From: Onchidella celtica
Taxonomy: Eukaryota > Mollusca > Gastropoda > Systellommatophora > Onchidiidae
NCBI GenBank assembly: GCA_963931925.1
Contig: OZ007567.1
Location: forward strand, 81,725,186-81,789,185
Reading direction: 5' to 3'
DNA: 64,000 nucleotides
The notes under the pieces were generated by a model that worked only from the letters and a program-made list of their open reading frames with translations, was not told the origin of the DNA and searched no databases. Below are positions 32,201 to 40,460 of the stretch, piece by piece. The position numbers were made by a program, and so were the translations under genes. Numbering within the stretch: the first letter of the stretch is position 1; each line of letters opens with the position of its first letter.

Positions 32201-34426
32201 GCCCAACCAGACTTTCAAACATGGGTTGAGAACTTTACAGCCCCTACCTCCTGTGCGACGGTCCAGCCGCCCACACAGACAACCCCAGAGATTGGACCTC
32301 TGACTCTTATTAGTGATTGACATTAGACATTGACGGTGAGTGCAGAAAGAGCAGGGGAGCGCACCCATCAAGACCCCCCGAGTTTCCATCAGGCCAGATG
32401 ATAGACCACCGAATTCAAGTGAGCTCGCCTCAAGATTTTAAGTTAGAGAGTATGCCCATGTTGGCTTTCTCCACAGCTTAGTTACAATTACTTTTAATGC
32501 CTATGTTGACCTTGCCTTTTTCATTGCACTAGTGCCCTTATAGCATATTGTCTTTTTTTGTACTGTTCGATCCTACGTTAACCCTGATAGTGGTCTGGGA
32601 CCACCGTTGCAGGTCTGGGACCTGTTGTTTTGTCCATATGATGTAACTTACTACAGCCAGAGCTGAGACTGTTGTGTACATCTTCAGGATGCCAGTAGTA
32701 ACTTAGCCGGTTCACGCCACCTGTTAGTAGTTATAAAGAGGATGGACCATTGTTGTACTTCGGTTCACTGGGTGTAATTTGCAATTGTTCTACTCTAAGT
32801 GATGGTATCATAGCCCCTTAGAGTTTGATTGTACCTTCAGTGGTCTTTTGTAAACCTTTGAATTGATGTATGTGTCACGTAAGGGACTACGTGACTTAGC
32901 AGGGGAGAATGTGAGAGGATGAACGATTTTCTATTTTTAATATGTGCTTTCATGGTAACTCTGGTGCGTGAGTGGGGGACGGCCACTCATAGTAGTTTAT
33001 GGGCACTTGGCCGAGTACCATTAATTGGATTATTTCCCTTGTAATACTAGCGCGGGACCCGTTATTCACATCACGGTGAAAAGCGCGCATTTTGATTGGT
33101 CAGTTGGAAATGTACCGGGCTTCCAACTCTTATATCATGGCTTTGAGTTTCTTACAACTCGCTCACTCGTTGTTATCCACCGACAGAAAGACGGGAACCC
33201 GAATTCATTTTTGAGAGTAGACAATACCCTATCGGTACAAAATAGGTACTCATGATAACGTTTGTTATCAATGGAGATACGTCGTATTAATGGACGAAAG
33301 TATCCCGCACAAAATTGTCGAATGTTGTTAGTCCTGACACTTTGAAAATTTATATTAAAACTATTACCGGGTTTCTGGTATAAGTAGTCAGTTAGAATTG
33401 TAGCAGCAAGTTTCTACTTTATAATGGTACTAATTTCGTTGTGCTTTGATGCACAGGTCCTATTGAAATAATTAATAAGAGGGTCTCGGATTTAAAGCAA
33501 ACTATGAGTTAGACGCATGTTATCCCCGATAAATCCAACCTGGGTCAAATTTATTCAATTATTGCTGGAGGGGTCGTTAGAGTAATTTCTGCAGTTTACT
33601 GGGATACCTAATTGACTTTTGTGTGCACCCCTTTAACCGTACTGTAAATTCGATTGTGTTAGGACCCTAACCGGTTATGTTGTCGGGCTGGACTCCATGT
33701 CCGAGCCTTTCACTTGTGCAACACGGGCTACGTAATAGCTCTCCCGGACGTCCGCGCGGGCTCATAAATAAGATGCGAGTTCGCGTGGTCAACACACTCC
33801 ATGATACTCCATCAAAGACGCAGAGACAAGAGCCGACAGCACAGTGAACCTAGGCCGGCGGCGGCCTGCCGTGGCGCTCCTCGCTCAAAACATGGCCTAG
33901 TCCAGTTGCGCCAGTAGCAGAGAAACTTTGGCTTATGGCTGGTTGGGCTTCTTTTTTTTGGGCTTCTTCTTTTCTGGGTTTCTTTTCTTTTTTTGGGCTT
34001 CTTCTTTTTCTGGGCTTCATTTTCCTTTTTTTGTTTGGTAGTGATACCTTTGTTAGGCTTTTTGAATAAATAAGATTGCCAGCAGAACCCTGTGTTTGTT
34101 AATCCTGTGTATCCTTAAGGGAGTTACTATTGAACCCACGCAGTAACCACATTAGCCACTCGTAGTTCATCCAACACATCATTTAGCTGTTTTAATTTAT
34201 TCCTTCCAAGATGACCCGGCAAATGAAGCTCTTCATCATACTATTTATTAAAAACCATTGACATTCGTGAACGGAAGACAGCGCCTGGCAAACTCACCTG
34301 GTTGCGAATTGTTCCATTCTGACTTATCACTCCTTTGATATCATTGACAGCGTAGCTGACTTGTCTTTCAACATATGATCTACTAGAGGAGTCAAATAGA
34401 AGCGCTCTCTCGCCGTTATCTGCCAT
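2143..34426 (-). CDS. ABCG half-transporter, White-like (gene A), 21 exons
   Basis: Exons from 5' to 3': 34298-34426, 27380-27542, 25895-25943, 24818-24911, 21221-21313, 20561-20632, 19987-20178, 19330-19406, 18908-18979, 18374-18476, 17287-17388, 16894-16922, 16458-16563, 15672-15803, 15078-15170, 14697-14754, 13704-13781, 7807-7912, 6956-7056, 5667-5767, 2143-2247. All junctions are GT-AG and in frame; the sum is 2055 nt, 684 residues. Order is N-terminal ATP-binding domain then membrane domain, the reverse order typical of ABCG. Walker A is 112-120 (K118), the Q-loop is at Q158, the signature ISGGERKR is 221-228, Walker B CDE ends at E246, and the H-loop is H278. The YNPADH motif after the ATP-binding domain and the [13 protein letters not shown] segment near the C-terminus are typical of White-group ABCG proteins, which move pigment precursors and related small molecules in insects. 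The substrate here is unknown. Exon 1 and the ATG are the least certain part. Confidence 0.93.
2534..2800 (+). repeat. Interspersed repeat, complete copy
   Basis: The sequence from CAGAAAAACTGTGGGGTCGC to CTTTTTGCCCAATTTT recurs at 8115-8311 and resumes at 12862 after the Gypsy insertion. It contains GCGAAAGCCGA and a T-rich 3' part. It has no coding capacity and probably is a short non-autonomous element of unknown class. It lies in intron 20 of gene A. Confidence 0.6.
3060..4975 (+). mobile_element. 5'-truncated non-LTR retrotransposon (LINE)
   Basis: Reading frame similarity begins at about 3060, inside the region just before the reverse transcriptase domain, so the endonuclease and 5' end are missing. 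One long ORF runs to 4831. The 3' non-coding tail ends in ATT repeats near 4975. It sits in intron 20 of gene A, antisense to the gene. I do not assign a clade. Confidence 0.85.
3122..4831 (+). CDS. LINE reverse transcriptase with C-terminal C2H2 zinc finger, 5'-truncated
   Basis: The open part covers 569 codons. Reverse transcriptase motifs run in order: [12 protein letters not shown] at the start, [10 protein letters not shown] (motif A aspartate), [10 protein letters not shown], and FADD (catalytic motif C). The thumb-like stretch LYGAETW and the [12 protein letters not shown] segment are typical of the C-terminal region of many animal LINEs. The last 25 residues form a zinc finger of the pattern C-x2-C-x12-H-x3-H. 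The frame is open without breaks, so the insertion is fairly recent, but the element cannot be autonomous without its endonuclease. The ATG at 3122 is only the first in the surviving part: the frame continues upstream to about 3060. Confidence 0.85.
   Translation: MSFNKSPGVDSIPAEVYAFGGEKLIERLTELFNHMLKAGKLPQDFKDASIIHLYKNKGDSQVCDNHRGISLLPIAGKILARMLLNRLLDHLSSNDLLPESQCGFRKERGTADMIFAARQIQEKCMEQNNALYITFVDLTKAFDTVCREGLWKILAKFGCPPEFITIVRQFNDCMQAAVKSNGSVSEPFAVTNGIKQGCVLAPTLFSIMFSAMLQEAFSSPPQGVSIKYRTDGSLFNLRRLQAKTKTKSTQVCDLLFADDCALLAHDEDSMQNCVDKFSSACDNFGLTISTKKTEVLHQPTPDDKYPVTPNIKVHDSLLKVSENFTYLGSTLSSTARVDTEIPSRISKASSAFGRLRKRVWDVAGIRTDTKLKVYNAVVLPTLLYGAETWTVYQSHARKLNHFHLACLRKILRIKWQDKIPDTEVLNRAKELSIFCHLKKIQLRWAGHVVRMPDSRLPKQIFFSELSNGTRNVGAPKRRYKDTLKQSLKAFAIDVSEWEKLSLDRANWRAALTRGSKAWEADRVQQAIKKRERRKKRPSGTEPTEHSCHLCGRVFRAKIGLISHMRSHKS
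4976..5666. other. Intron 20 remainder of gene A, nothing recognised
   Basis: AT-rich sequence between the LINE tail and exon 20. I see no ORF, RNA gene or repeat boundary that I can support. Confidence 0.5.
6060..6475 (-). mobile_element. tRNA-derived SINE, diverged copy
   Basis: It matches the element at 40000-40460 over the block containing CCGAGAAGACTAGG and GGATCAGGGACA, and ends (5' on the minus strand) in GAGAGGCGAGCACC and CTCTAGACCA, which is the tRNA-like head with an A-box. The 3' portion (about 6100-6175) recurs at 15828-15905. It lies in intron 19 of gene A in the same orientation as the gene. Confidence 0.65.
8115..8311 (+). repeat. Interspersed repeat, second copy, split by the Gypsy element
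   Basis: It matches 2534-2800 with an internal deletion. The match stops at 8311 and resumes at 12862 (CAACTTTTTCTTTTTGCCC), so the LTR retrotransposon at 8312-12861 was inserted into it. This makes the pre-insertion site reconstructable from the copy at 2.5 kb. Confidence 0.75.
8312..8516 (+). repeat. 5' LTR of the Gypsy element
   Basis: 205 bp beginning TGTAACATATG and ending CTTTTACA. It is identical to 12657-12861 except one position. Confidence 0.95.
8595..9458 (+). pseudogene. Gypsy gag with damaged zinc knuckle
   Basis: The N-terminal 200 residues have the charged helical character of Gypsy gag proteins. The zinc-knuckle region starts with CYRCGG at about 9221 and then becomes irregular. 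The expected second knuckle (PNHWAKVC) is in a different frame, opened at 9296, so a frame change falls at about 9250-9295. Residues after that point in this frame are out-of-frame read-through. The ATG at 8595 is 78 bases after the 5' LTR. Confidence 0.8.
9296..9631 (+). pseudogene. Gypsy gag-pol junction and protease fragment
   Basis: This frame carries PNHWAKVC (second zinc knuckle) and a protease-like segment, [14 protein letters not shown], in which the usual aspartic protease triad D-T-G appears as D-T-E. The frame ends at 9631 and the reverse transcriptase continues in another frame from about 9590. The substitution and the frame change both suggest an inactive protease. Confidence 0.65.
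9439..11124 (+). pseudogene. Gypsy reverse transcriptase and RNase H
   Basis: Reliable homology runs from about 9590 to 10960. The reverse transcriptase has [10 protein letters not shown], the catalytic VIDD at about residue 285, and LRLPFG. RNase H begins at [12 protein letters not shown] run of seven A at about 10960 changes the frame right after the RNase H active-site region, and the continuation is in the frame opened at 10985. The last 45 codons here are therefore out of frame. Confidence 0.85.
10985..12493 (+). pseudogene. Gypsy integrase
   Basis: 502 codons. It has an H-H-C-C zinc-binding region (HLGITKCK through NCSNCAD), a DDE core with D in VSTDIFEF, D in TSDCGRQY and E in GLAERAVQ, then a C-terminal segment resembling the GPY/F module (NWFPAVV). 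It ends in a basic tail with [11 protein letters not shown]. The integrase itself is open and complete; only the upstream frame changes separate it from the rest of pol. Confidence 0.85.
12657..12861 (+). repeat. 3' LTR of the Gypsy element
   Basis: 205 bp, preceded by the polypurine tract and followed by the ATAC duplication. Confidence 0.95.
13255..13634. mobile_element. hAT-type MITE, non-autonomous
   Basis: It begins CAGGGCCGGATTTA and ends TAAATCCGGCGCTG, an imperfect terminal inverted repeat. It is flanked by the perfect 8-bp duplication TTTATATA (13247-13254 and 13635-13642), the length expected for hAT insertions. The 380-bp interior has no ORF. It lies about 70 bases downstream of the exon 17 donor of gene A. 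Confidence 0.85.
14105..14230. repeat. Short tandem repeat of about 45 bp, three imperfect units
   Basis: Units contain GATATCTGTG, GAGAAAAGACC and TCTCAAG. Units two and three are nearly identical; the first is diverged. It lies in intron 16 of gene A. Confidence 0.6.
15828..15905 (-). mobile_element. SINE 3' fragment
   Basis: It matches 6100-6175 (AGGAGGTTCGCTG, CTTGGCATT), preceded by a run of T at 15823-15839 which would be the poly(A) end on the minus strand. The fragment lies about 25 bases upstream of exon 14 of gene A. Confidence 0.5.
17890..18350 (+). mobile_element. LINE 3'-end fragment
   Basis: Broken frames give the typical end of an animal LINE ORF2: [22 protein letters not shown], then [16 protein letters not shown] and GRRSRG, and finally [10 protein letters not shown]. 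It ends in a TGATGATAATA tail at about 18350, only 24 bases from the splice donor of gene A exon 10. Confidence 0.75.
19987..20178 (-). CDS. Gene A exon 7, ABC signature and Walker B
   Basis: 64 codons in phase 0 carrying ISGGERKR (signature), IFFCDE (Walker B with catalytic glutamate) and TSGLD (D-loop). It is the largest exon and the strongest single piece of family evidence. Acceptor TATGATCAG, donor GTAGGT. Confidence 0.95.
20641..21040. repeat. Degenerate tetranucleotide low-complexity block
   Basis: GAATGAAT repeats turn into AATCAATC, CAAGCAAG and then CATCCACC-type repeats. It lies between exons 6 and 5 of gene A. Confidence 0.8.
21412..21600. repeat. 5' terminal and subterminal inverted repeats of the Ginger-like element
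   Basis: It holds two near-perfect palindromes (arms TGCCTAATGT and ACATTAGGCA around GT), further half-sites in both orientations, and a 16-bp perfect hairpin (21483-21498 with 21509-21524, loop 10). Matching half-sites recur at 24174-24320. The repeated ATTAGGCA unit is a likely transposase-binding site. Confidence 0.8.
22112..23803 (+). pseudogene. Ginger-like transposase (DDE integrase fold), frameshifted
   Basis: The N-terminal part is open from 22112 (MDRTAFETK). At 22302-22317 the 8-mer CGGACAGA is directly duplicated and the homologous frame changes. The integrase part is then open to 23139: zinc-binding H-H-C-C ([13 protein letters not shown]), then D in CQIDLI, D in LQSDNGREF and E in QGAVERLN. 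The next part is a diverged acidic linker with a duplicated block (23165-23254 and 23346-23435, offset 181, which shifts the frame), and the C-terminal domain is open at 23291-23803 ([22 protein letters not shown]). The arrangement resembles the integrase-derived cellular proteins KRBA2 and SCAND3. An upstream intron with acceptor TTTCTTCAG at 22102 is possible. Three breaks suggest it is inactive. Confidence 0.75.
24174..24330. repeat. 3' terminal and subterminal inverted repeats of the Ginger-like element
   Basis: It contains several copies of ACACATTAGGCA and its complement, some as the variant ACATTGGGCA, and ends ATTATGCGTGACA. Confidence 0.8.
24818..24911 (-). CDS. Gene A exon 4, Walker A
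   Basis: It completes the P-loop split by intron 3: exon 3 ends in LGA plus AG, and this exon supplies T and GAGKST. The split position is identical in gene B (exons at 60149-60197 and 59009-59102, also 49 and 94 nt). Confidence 0.93.
25944..27379. other. Intron 2 of gene A, no recognised element
   Basis: AT-rich with a C-run near 26383-26395. I see no supported gene or mobile-element end here. Confidence 0.5.
28280..29547 (+). repeat. LTR 1 of the array
   Basis: It begins TGTGAGAGGATGAACG and ends TCAATCCAACA. A TATA-like CATAAATA is at about 29132 and AATAAA at about 29431. At 29301/29302 it lacks the insert present in the LTR at 471-1744. Confidence 0.9.
29548..30594 (+). mobile_element. 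Internal region 1, non-autonomous Gypsy derivative
   Basis: It starts with TTTTC followed by TGGTGTCAAGAAGTGGG, a primer-binding-like site, and ends with the purine tract GCAGGGGAGAA before LTR 2. An open frame to the stop at about 29988 is rich in proline and glutamine and ends [17 protein letters not shown]. That resembles the C-terminal tail of the Gypsy integrase at 12 kb ([11 protein letters not shown]), so this is probably a deletion derivative keeping only the two ends of a Gypsy coding region. The product, if made, is unknown. Confidence 0.7.
30595..31862 (+). repeat. LTR 2 of the array
   Basis: 1268 bp, shared as the 3' LTR of unit 1 and the 5' LTR of unit 2. It starts TGTGAGAGG right after the purine tract. 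Confidence 0.9.
31863..32909 (+). mobile_element. Internal region 2, copy of internal region 1
   Basis: 1047 bp, apparently identical to 29548-30594, including the primer-binding-like site, the short open frame and the purine tract. Confidence 0.9.
32910..34176 (+). repeat. LTR 3 of the array
   Basis: 1267 bp, one A shorter near the 3' end (TTCATCCAACA), a form it shares with the LTR at 89-1941. It ends 121 bases from exon 1 of gene A. Confidence 0.9.
34298..34426 (-). CDS. Gene A exon 1, start codon
   Basis: 43 codons from ATG to CAG with a strong donor GTGAGT. The product is hydrophilic and cytosolic ([10 protein letters not shown]...). I chose it because the frame and phase 0 donor fit exon 2 and because it matches the position of exon 1 in gene B, but N-terminal sequence is not conserved between the paralogues. 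Confidence 0.75.
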
Positions 34427-34756
34427 GTCTGCGTCACTTCATCCACACTTTTATTGACAGAAGAAAGAAGGAACCAGTCATGAAGATTCTGAAGAAGTCT
34501 GAGCCTTGCACGATATTTGTTTCAGAATAGATCATGTTGGATAACGATTTAACTCATTCCCTGCATTAATTCAACACTATCCACTTTGAAATTTAGACGT
34601 AGTTCAACGATGTTTTTTCTTTCTCTCAGTATTAACACAAGACAAAATACGTTAGACATTAAAGTAAAGGAAAATCAATGAACCATCATGGGATTCAGTA
34701 TTTCGTGAAGCTGGCTTTGATATTAGTATTAGTGCTGGAAAGTCGGTGTTTACTCG

Positions 34757-34812
34757 AGCCGAATATTCGGCTTTCCGTAAAGAAGCGAACTCCGCGAGCC
34801 GAATATTCGGCT
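34757..34812. promoter_or_regulatory. Two copies of a 16-bp perfect palindrome upstream of gene A
   Basis: AGCCGAATATTCGGCT occurs at 34757-34772 and 34797-34812, exactly 40 bases apart, with matching flanks (CG before, T and CCG after). They lie 330-385 bases upstream of the gene A start codon. They could be a dimeric factor binding site; this is inference from symmetry and position. Confidence 0.45.
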
Positions 34813-35932
34813 TACCGCAGCGAATGAATTAAGTTTATCTAAGACTTCAATGTCATTTTGGCGCTATGTTTCATTGTCCTTCTCCGTACTGGTGTATGAA
34901 TAATTTTCTCATTTCACAAGAAAGCATTTCAACGTTATGGCCACTTTTGTTATTCTTGAATGTGGCCAAAACGCGTTTCTGCCTATAGCTTCAAAACTGT
35001 TAAAGATATCGACACGCCACTTTGTGAGAACATCGATCTCATCACCAACTATGATTTATATATAGGGTAATCACAGCCAAAAAAACGCCCAGGAAATCGA
35101 TACGCCAATACATAAGATGAAGAATTCAACAGACAACAAGTATTTTCGTGTTATTTGATTGCAAGGCTGTGCAAGCGTATTTCGTTCCTTTTGGTCACAC
35201 TTCGACTTAGTATCCAAGCCCTACTGCTTCGCAATTTCTCATTGTTTAATTTGCACTAGAAACATAACATACCAAGGAGTACACCAGAGTGGCAGTACTG
35301 CAGCAGAATTAACAGCTCCCTGGTTTTTCAACAGTTTAAGCCTACTGGCTCCAGCATAAAAAAAAAATAAACGTGATAAATCACAGTGCTGACGTACTAA
35401 GCACAAACAACTCACACGTAAGGCATGTAGTGGCACCTGCAATGATGCGGTGCAACTGGCTGTACTGTCTGACATTTCTGTAAAACACGCTTATGCGGTT
35501 GAATTAAGGAACCCTTTGCTGACACTATGTGCTAAGGTCTAGGAATCAGAAATTAAATACATGTACGTTCAGTGTGCTGTCATGCTGCACTGTACAAAAC
35601 AGTTGAATTGATGAGAATTCTCTTTCTCTGTGTCGACTCGAGGATTCCTTTCGTTCTGTGGCGATAAATTAATCTTTCCCGGGACGCAGTCAAACTAACT
35701 TGCTGAGCCCTAGTTTCGGGTCCCGTCAACACATTTGTTACTTCAATATTCACTGTTATGAAAGAAAATGTGTACATATATTTATGCTGATCAAGCCATG
35801 GAAAAGACAGACAATACTTTGTCGAAGTCGGTCGATCGAATGATATCAGTACTGATTAGCGTGAGTACATAACATTATGTCTTAATTTATCGACCGCCAC
35901 TATAAGTGACAAATTTAGCTTGTTTATAGGTA

Positions 35933-36262
<330 letters not shown>

Positions 36263-36768
36263 CATGTAATATATATACCGTGAAGATGATAATATCGTAC
36301 CTTTACAATCTGGCGTGAAATTTACTACGTTACCTTCCCCGGGAAAGGACTAGATCTATTTATTTATTAATTATATGCAACAGCTTTGGTGTATCGCCAA
36401 AAGGATTCGTCGAAAAAGAATAATAAAGGCCACATCGATCCTGTTAGCTGATGTAACATTGAAAACTTAAGTATTTGCCATTACTTTGGACTAATATCGA
36501 TATTTTCATATCTTAGCAACTTTCATACACTGATCCTGACTCAAAGCACAATTTGAAACCACAGTGAAAACTACATTTCACGGTTTCTGCACTGAAATTG
36601 TGTGATGGCTATAGGCCTATGTAGTCCTTGCTATATATATATATATCACAGAATAGAGATACTACTAGAATCGACACAAGACGTCATCAATTTTGACTAC
36701 CATGCGCCACATTGGATGAGATCGATTGTTCGTAACTAGGCAGGCGCGCAACGATGTTTAATGTAACA

Positions 36769-36955
36769 CCAGAGAGTATGTATTAGAGAGAGATCTCACT
36801 TCCGCCAAATCGCGAAAAAGAGACCGACTTCACCAAAGACAGTGTACATATCTGTTTACTGTGGTTTGTTCATATCTTTGGATTGATTGAAACTGTTTAG
36901 AGCCATTTGTAAGCTCTTGCTCCCCATGGAAATGTACGAACGGGTATTGTTTACC
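36769..36955. mobile_element. MITE fragment, relative of 53184-53517
   Basis: It starts CAGAGAGTATGTATTAGAGA and matches the other copy through GATCTCACTTCCGCC, CTTCACCAAAGA and GTTTACTGTGGTTTGTTCAT. The right third with the second inverted repeat is missing. Confidence 0.6.
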
Positions 36956-37583
36956 TCCGATCAAGTTAAGTGAAGTTGCATTTGATCCATAATAGCGGTG
37001 CACATTACTTCCTGTAGTCAAGAAAAGTGGGCATCTTTTGCTTCCGGTAGTTCCCTATCCTGTGATATAATTATGGACCTACATCACTCGAATGAGAACA
37101 TCAACAAAACAGCACGTCAGAGCCAAATCGAGCAGCCCAGTCTACAAGTTTGCTGCAATGTGTGTACCTTACCTTAAAACGCCCCTGTCTACAGGCTTGC
37201 TACAACGAAGAGCGTCCTTGTTGAGAATGATTTGTGAATACACAATAATGTACACGACTGTGACTTACGTCTCCTTAGATAGGAGTTCATTTATGGCTCA
37301 ATTTTTGTAATCATTTGCCTTCCCATTCTTACAGTTTCCGCCCCTTATATCAATGATTATAAAATTTCAGTGATGAATAGGGTCACGCATGATGGAGGTC
37401 AAAGCAATCACTATTCACCAACTATATAATCCACGTACATTCTATACCATTTTGTTATGGCTTTTGAACCCACGAAGGTGCCCATGAAGAACTCGGCTTT
37501 GATTGGCATGTCATCAGGTGTGATCGAAACCTGGACAGATAACATCTGATTCAAATTTGAACCCAGAAGTTCTTTTTATAGGA

Positions 37584-37690
<107 letters not shown>

Positions 37691-39512
37691 CACTAAAACC
37701 TTAAACTCAAAGAGGCGTTTAAGTTTGAGTTTGGGTTTAAGAGCATGTCGGCACGATAACGGCCAGACTGCGCCTTCCACGTTTTTCCGTTATCTCGCTT
37801 TGGGCAAGTTGTCAGCCCTCAGATGCTCAGAAGTAAGATCAGATAAAAGTGAAGTTAAAAATCTAACGGGAGAAAGGCCTGGACTGTGAAGTATGTCTGA
37901 GCGAACCCTCTTCTCTTTAGACTGACAAGCCTAATATTGTGATAACTGAAACTCACTGTTCAAAATCACTCTGAAATAGTTCATGAGATGAAACAAAGAC
38001 TCACGGCAAGGTGGAAGGTAAACAGTCCGCACGGGTATATTGGTAAAGTGGAGAATTTTTAGTGACAGACTCTTGAAAACTAGAGGCCAATGCTCTGGCC
38101 TTAGTGGGTGACCTAGTTCAGACTGACCCTAGTGAAGTCGGGTACATTTTGTAGGGGTTGAGGATGGGGTTGGCGAAAATGAAGCCAATTATGTGCTCAG
38201 GCGGGTGTTAACAGACTTTCTCGGCGTGATGTGGTAGCTACTGAATTACCATACCATGGTTAATAATACATAACTATTATCAAAAATTAACGAATTAGTA
38301 CTAAGGGCAACAAAATATGAACACTGATTTAATGCAGTGGTTTTTTGCTGTTTCCCCCCTGCCAAATGGGCCAAGTTTTTTTTTTTTTTTTTTAAATTTC
38401 AAAACTGGTGCAGGTGCCACTGACCATACTTTAAACTGTTTCTCAAAGCTTTTTCTTTGCTTTCCTCTGTCCATTTTAATAAAGTGCTGTGATGGCAAGA
38501 TTCATTCCGCATGTCAACCTAAGCGTAAACATTGTTAAATAATTATAATAGCCTACTCGTACAGTACATTGTTGTCACAAGTAATTGGGTCCAACATTAA
38601 CATTTTAATATGTTCAACTGAATTGGGATTCTATAAATAATTTTCCCAAAAATCAACTAATAAAAATCAATATACATGTGTCTTAGAATCAGAAAATCAT
38701 AAAACAGGGCACATCCCTGACCCACTGTCAACAATTTTGGACTTTCACTTTGAGATTGCACTAAATCAGCGCAGTGTGCAAACAAGAACTTCACCCATGT
38801 GTATTTTGGGCCAGCAAAGCACCTTAGACAGGCGCCTATTTGTTTGTTACCCGTTTGACATTCGACAAACATAGCGGCACCGATTTTTTTTTTCGGGGTC
38901 GGGGGTGGGGGGGGGGGTAACTAAATTTGCCATAGCTTGACCGAACGGCACGGATCATCAGATAGGGTTTACCTAGTTATAGCTTAAATTGTTAATGAAA
39001 GTATGACACGAGATTCTGTGTGTGTGTGTTGAGAAATTATCTTTGCCATTTGAAATAATCCAGTTGAAGTGTTCACAAAGAGTTTAATAATTTACTATGA
39101 CTGCGTTATCTGAAATTACAGTTTTTGGCCCCTTATGATCTTGTACCTAGCCCTACCATCCACGTGTAGGATCCACATTATCTGATCAAATATCTTAACA
39201 TTTTGTTACAGAAAATGCCCAGTGATTAAAACAATAATTTGGCCTATGCGGAACATAACCTACTTGAAAGAATGAAAGCAAGCATGTCGAACAATTCTAT
39301 TTCAACAATAGGGAGAGTGTTTTAAACTGAGCGAAGTGTAGTGTCGGTTGTACTTGAAAATTCTAGGCCTCCACAAAGACTAACTTAAAATAAAATTAAC
39401 TCACAGATTGCCTCAGACCACACACTTCCTATTTTACTATTTTCTCATTTATTGATATTTGTACGAATCGTACAGCATGGTGTTATGTCACCTCAGTGAC
39501 ATTAGTTGTAGG

Positions 39513-39710
39513 ACTAGTAGAAGTGGTAATAGTAATAGCAGTAGTAGTAGTAGTGGTGGTGGTGGTGGTGGTGGTAGTAGTAGCAGTGCGAGTAATAACA
39601 GTAGTGGTAGTAGTAGTTTCTGGTAGCAGTGCTGATAGTAATAGTAGTAGTAGCCGTCATCGTCATAGTAGTAGTAGTAGCAGCAGCAGTAGTGGTAGTT
39701 GTAATTGTTG
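39513..39710. repeat. GTA/GTG trinucleotide-rich block
   Basis: Degenerate AGTAGTAGTGGTGGTGG-type sequence of about 200 bp. Confidence 0.85.
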
Positions 39711-39999
39711 TTATTGTTGATGCCGTGTGTGAAACGTTTTTAAAAAGTAATTAGGCCCATGGATGCGACAGATTACGCAAGTTATGACAGTAGCACTGAT
39801 AATTACTACAGGGAAAACCAAGACTTGGAAGAGCGACATGAAGAGACACAAGAATGCAAAAATGTTGGACGAAGAGTAACAGCGATGAAGGTGAAGAGAA
39901 AAGGAATAAAGAGGAAACGAAAAAGAAAAAAAAAAAAAGATGAAAACACAACAGAATTGTAAATCTTGACAACGAGGACGATGAAATTTAAATGTATTT

Positions 40000-40460
40000 G
40001 TATTTGTATAACTCTTTAATCCCGTTTGGGAAATTTGCCTTTCTGCCATTGCAGTCCAGTTACATCTGGAGTAGGCACGTCGTCGCCACAGTGCAGCGCC
40101 GGTCGGCAGTTTTTTGTTTTTTTGTTTTTGGGTAAGAGGGAGAGATGAGGGAGGGAGGCGGCGGGAATGGTAGGGATGAATTTTATCTAATTTTGCCCGG
40201 GCAGCGGCCTGTTCGGCCTGCTCTTTACGATTTCCAACTGCCAAGGTATCTTTAACGTCCGCAACGTGCACCTGGGCCCTCCGAATTTTTTCGTCCTTAT
40301 CCGAGAAGACTAGGTACTCGATCCCACCCCCTAATAGGATCAGGGACACGAAAATATGAGAAAAATCTCAAACTTCCAACATGTCTGCGCCGGCCGGATT
40401 TTGAACCCGGGACCCTTGGCATGAGAGGCGAGCACCCTGTCTCTAGACCACTTTGTCCCC
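40000..40460 (-). mobile_element. tRNA-derived SINE
   Basis: On the minus strand the head (about 40460 to 40385) reads GTGGTCTAGAGACAGG, an A-box-like start, and GGGTTCAAAATCC, a B-box, so it derives from a tRNA. The body contains CCGAGAAGACTAGG and GGATCAGGGACA in plus orientation, shared with 6060-6475. It is not a functional tRNA: no acceptor stem pairing is evident and the body continues for 400 bases. Confidence 0.75.

Larger units (their letters stand above)
28280..34176 (+). mobile_element. Triple-LTR array: LTR-internal-LTR-internal-LTR
   Basis: Three LTRs of about 1268 bp alternate with two internal regions of 1047 bp, with a repeat period of 2315 bp. The outer boundaries are flanked by the 4-bp duplication CATC (28276-28279 and 34177-34180), so the array occupies a single insertion site. 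The units are almost identical; visible differences are GAGTGAGGG in LTR1 versus GAGTGGGGG in LTR2 and LTR3, and one A missing near the end of LTR3. No gag or polymerase is present, so the element is non-autonomous. It lies in intron 1 of gene A, opposite strand. Confidence 0.9.

Noticed and set aside
35159-35475. Short overlapping ORFs upstream of gene A
   Set aside because: No domain, no splice context and no coding signature that I can recognise.
39759-39962. Basic lysine-rich ORF of 67 codons
   Set aside because: The C-terminus is a translation of an A-rich stretch and there is no support from context.
40385-40460. Possible tRNA gene on the minus strand
   Set aside because: A- and B-box-like sequences are present, but the continuation into a repeated body with a second copy at 6 kb shows a SINE head.
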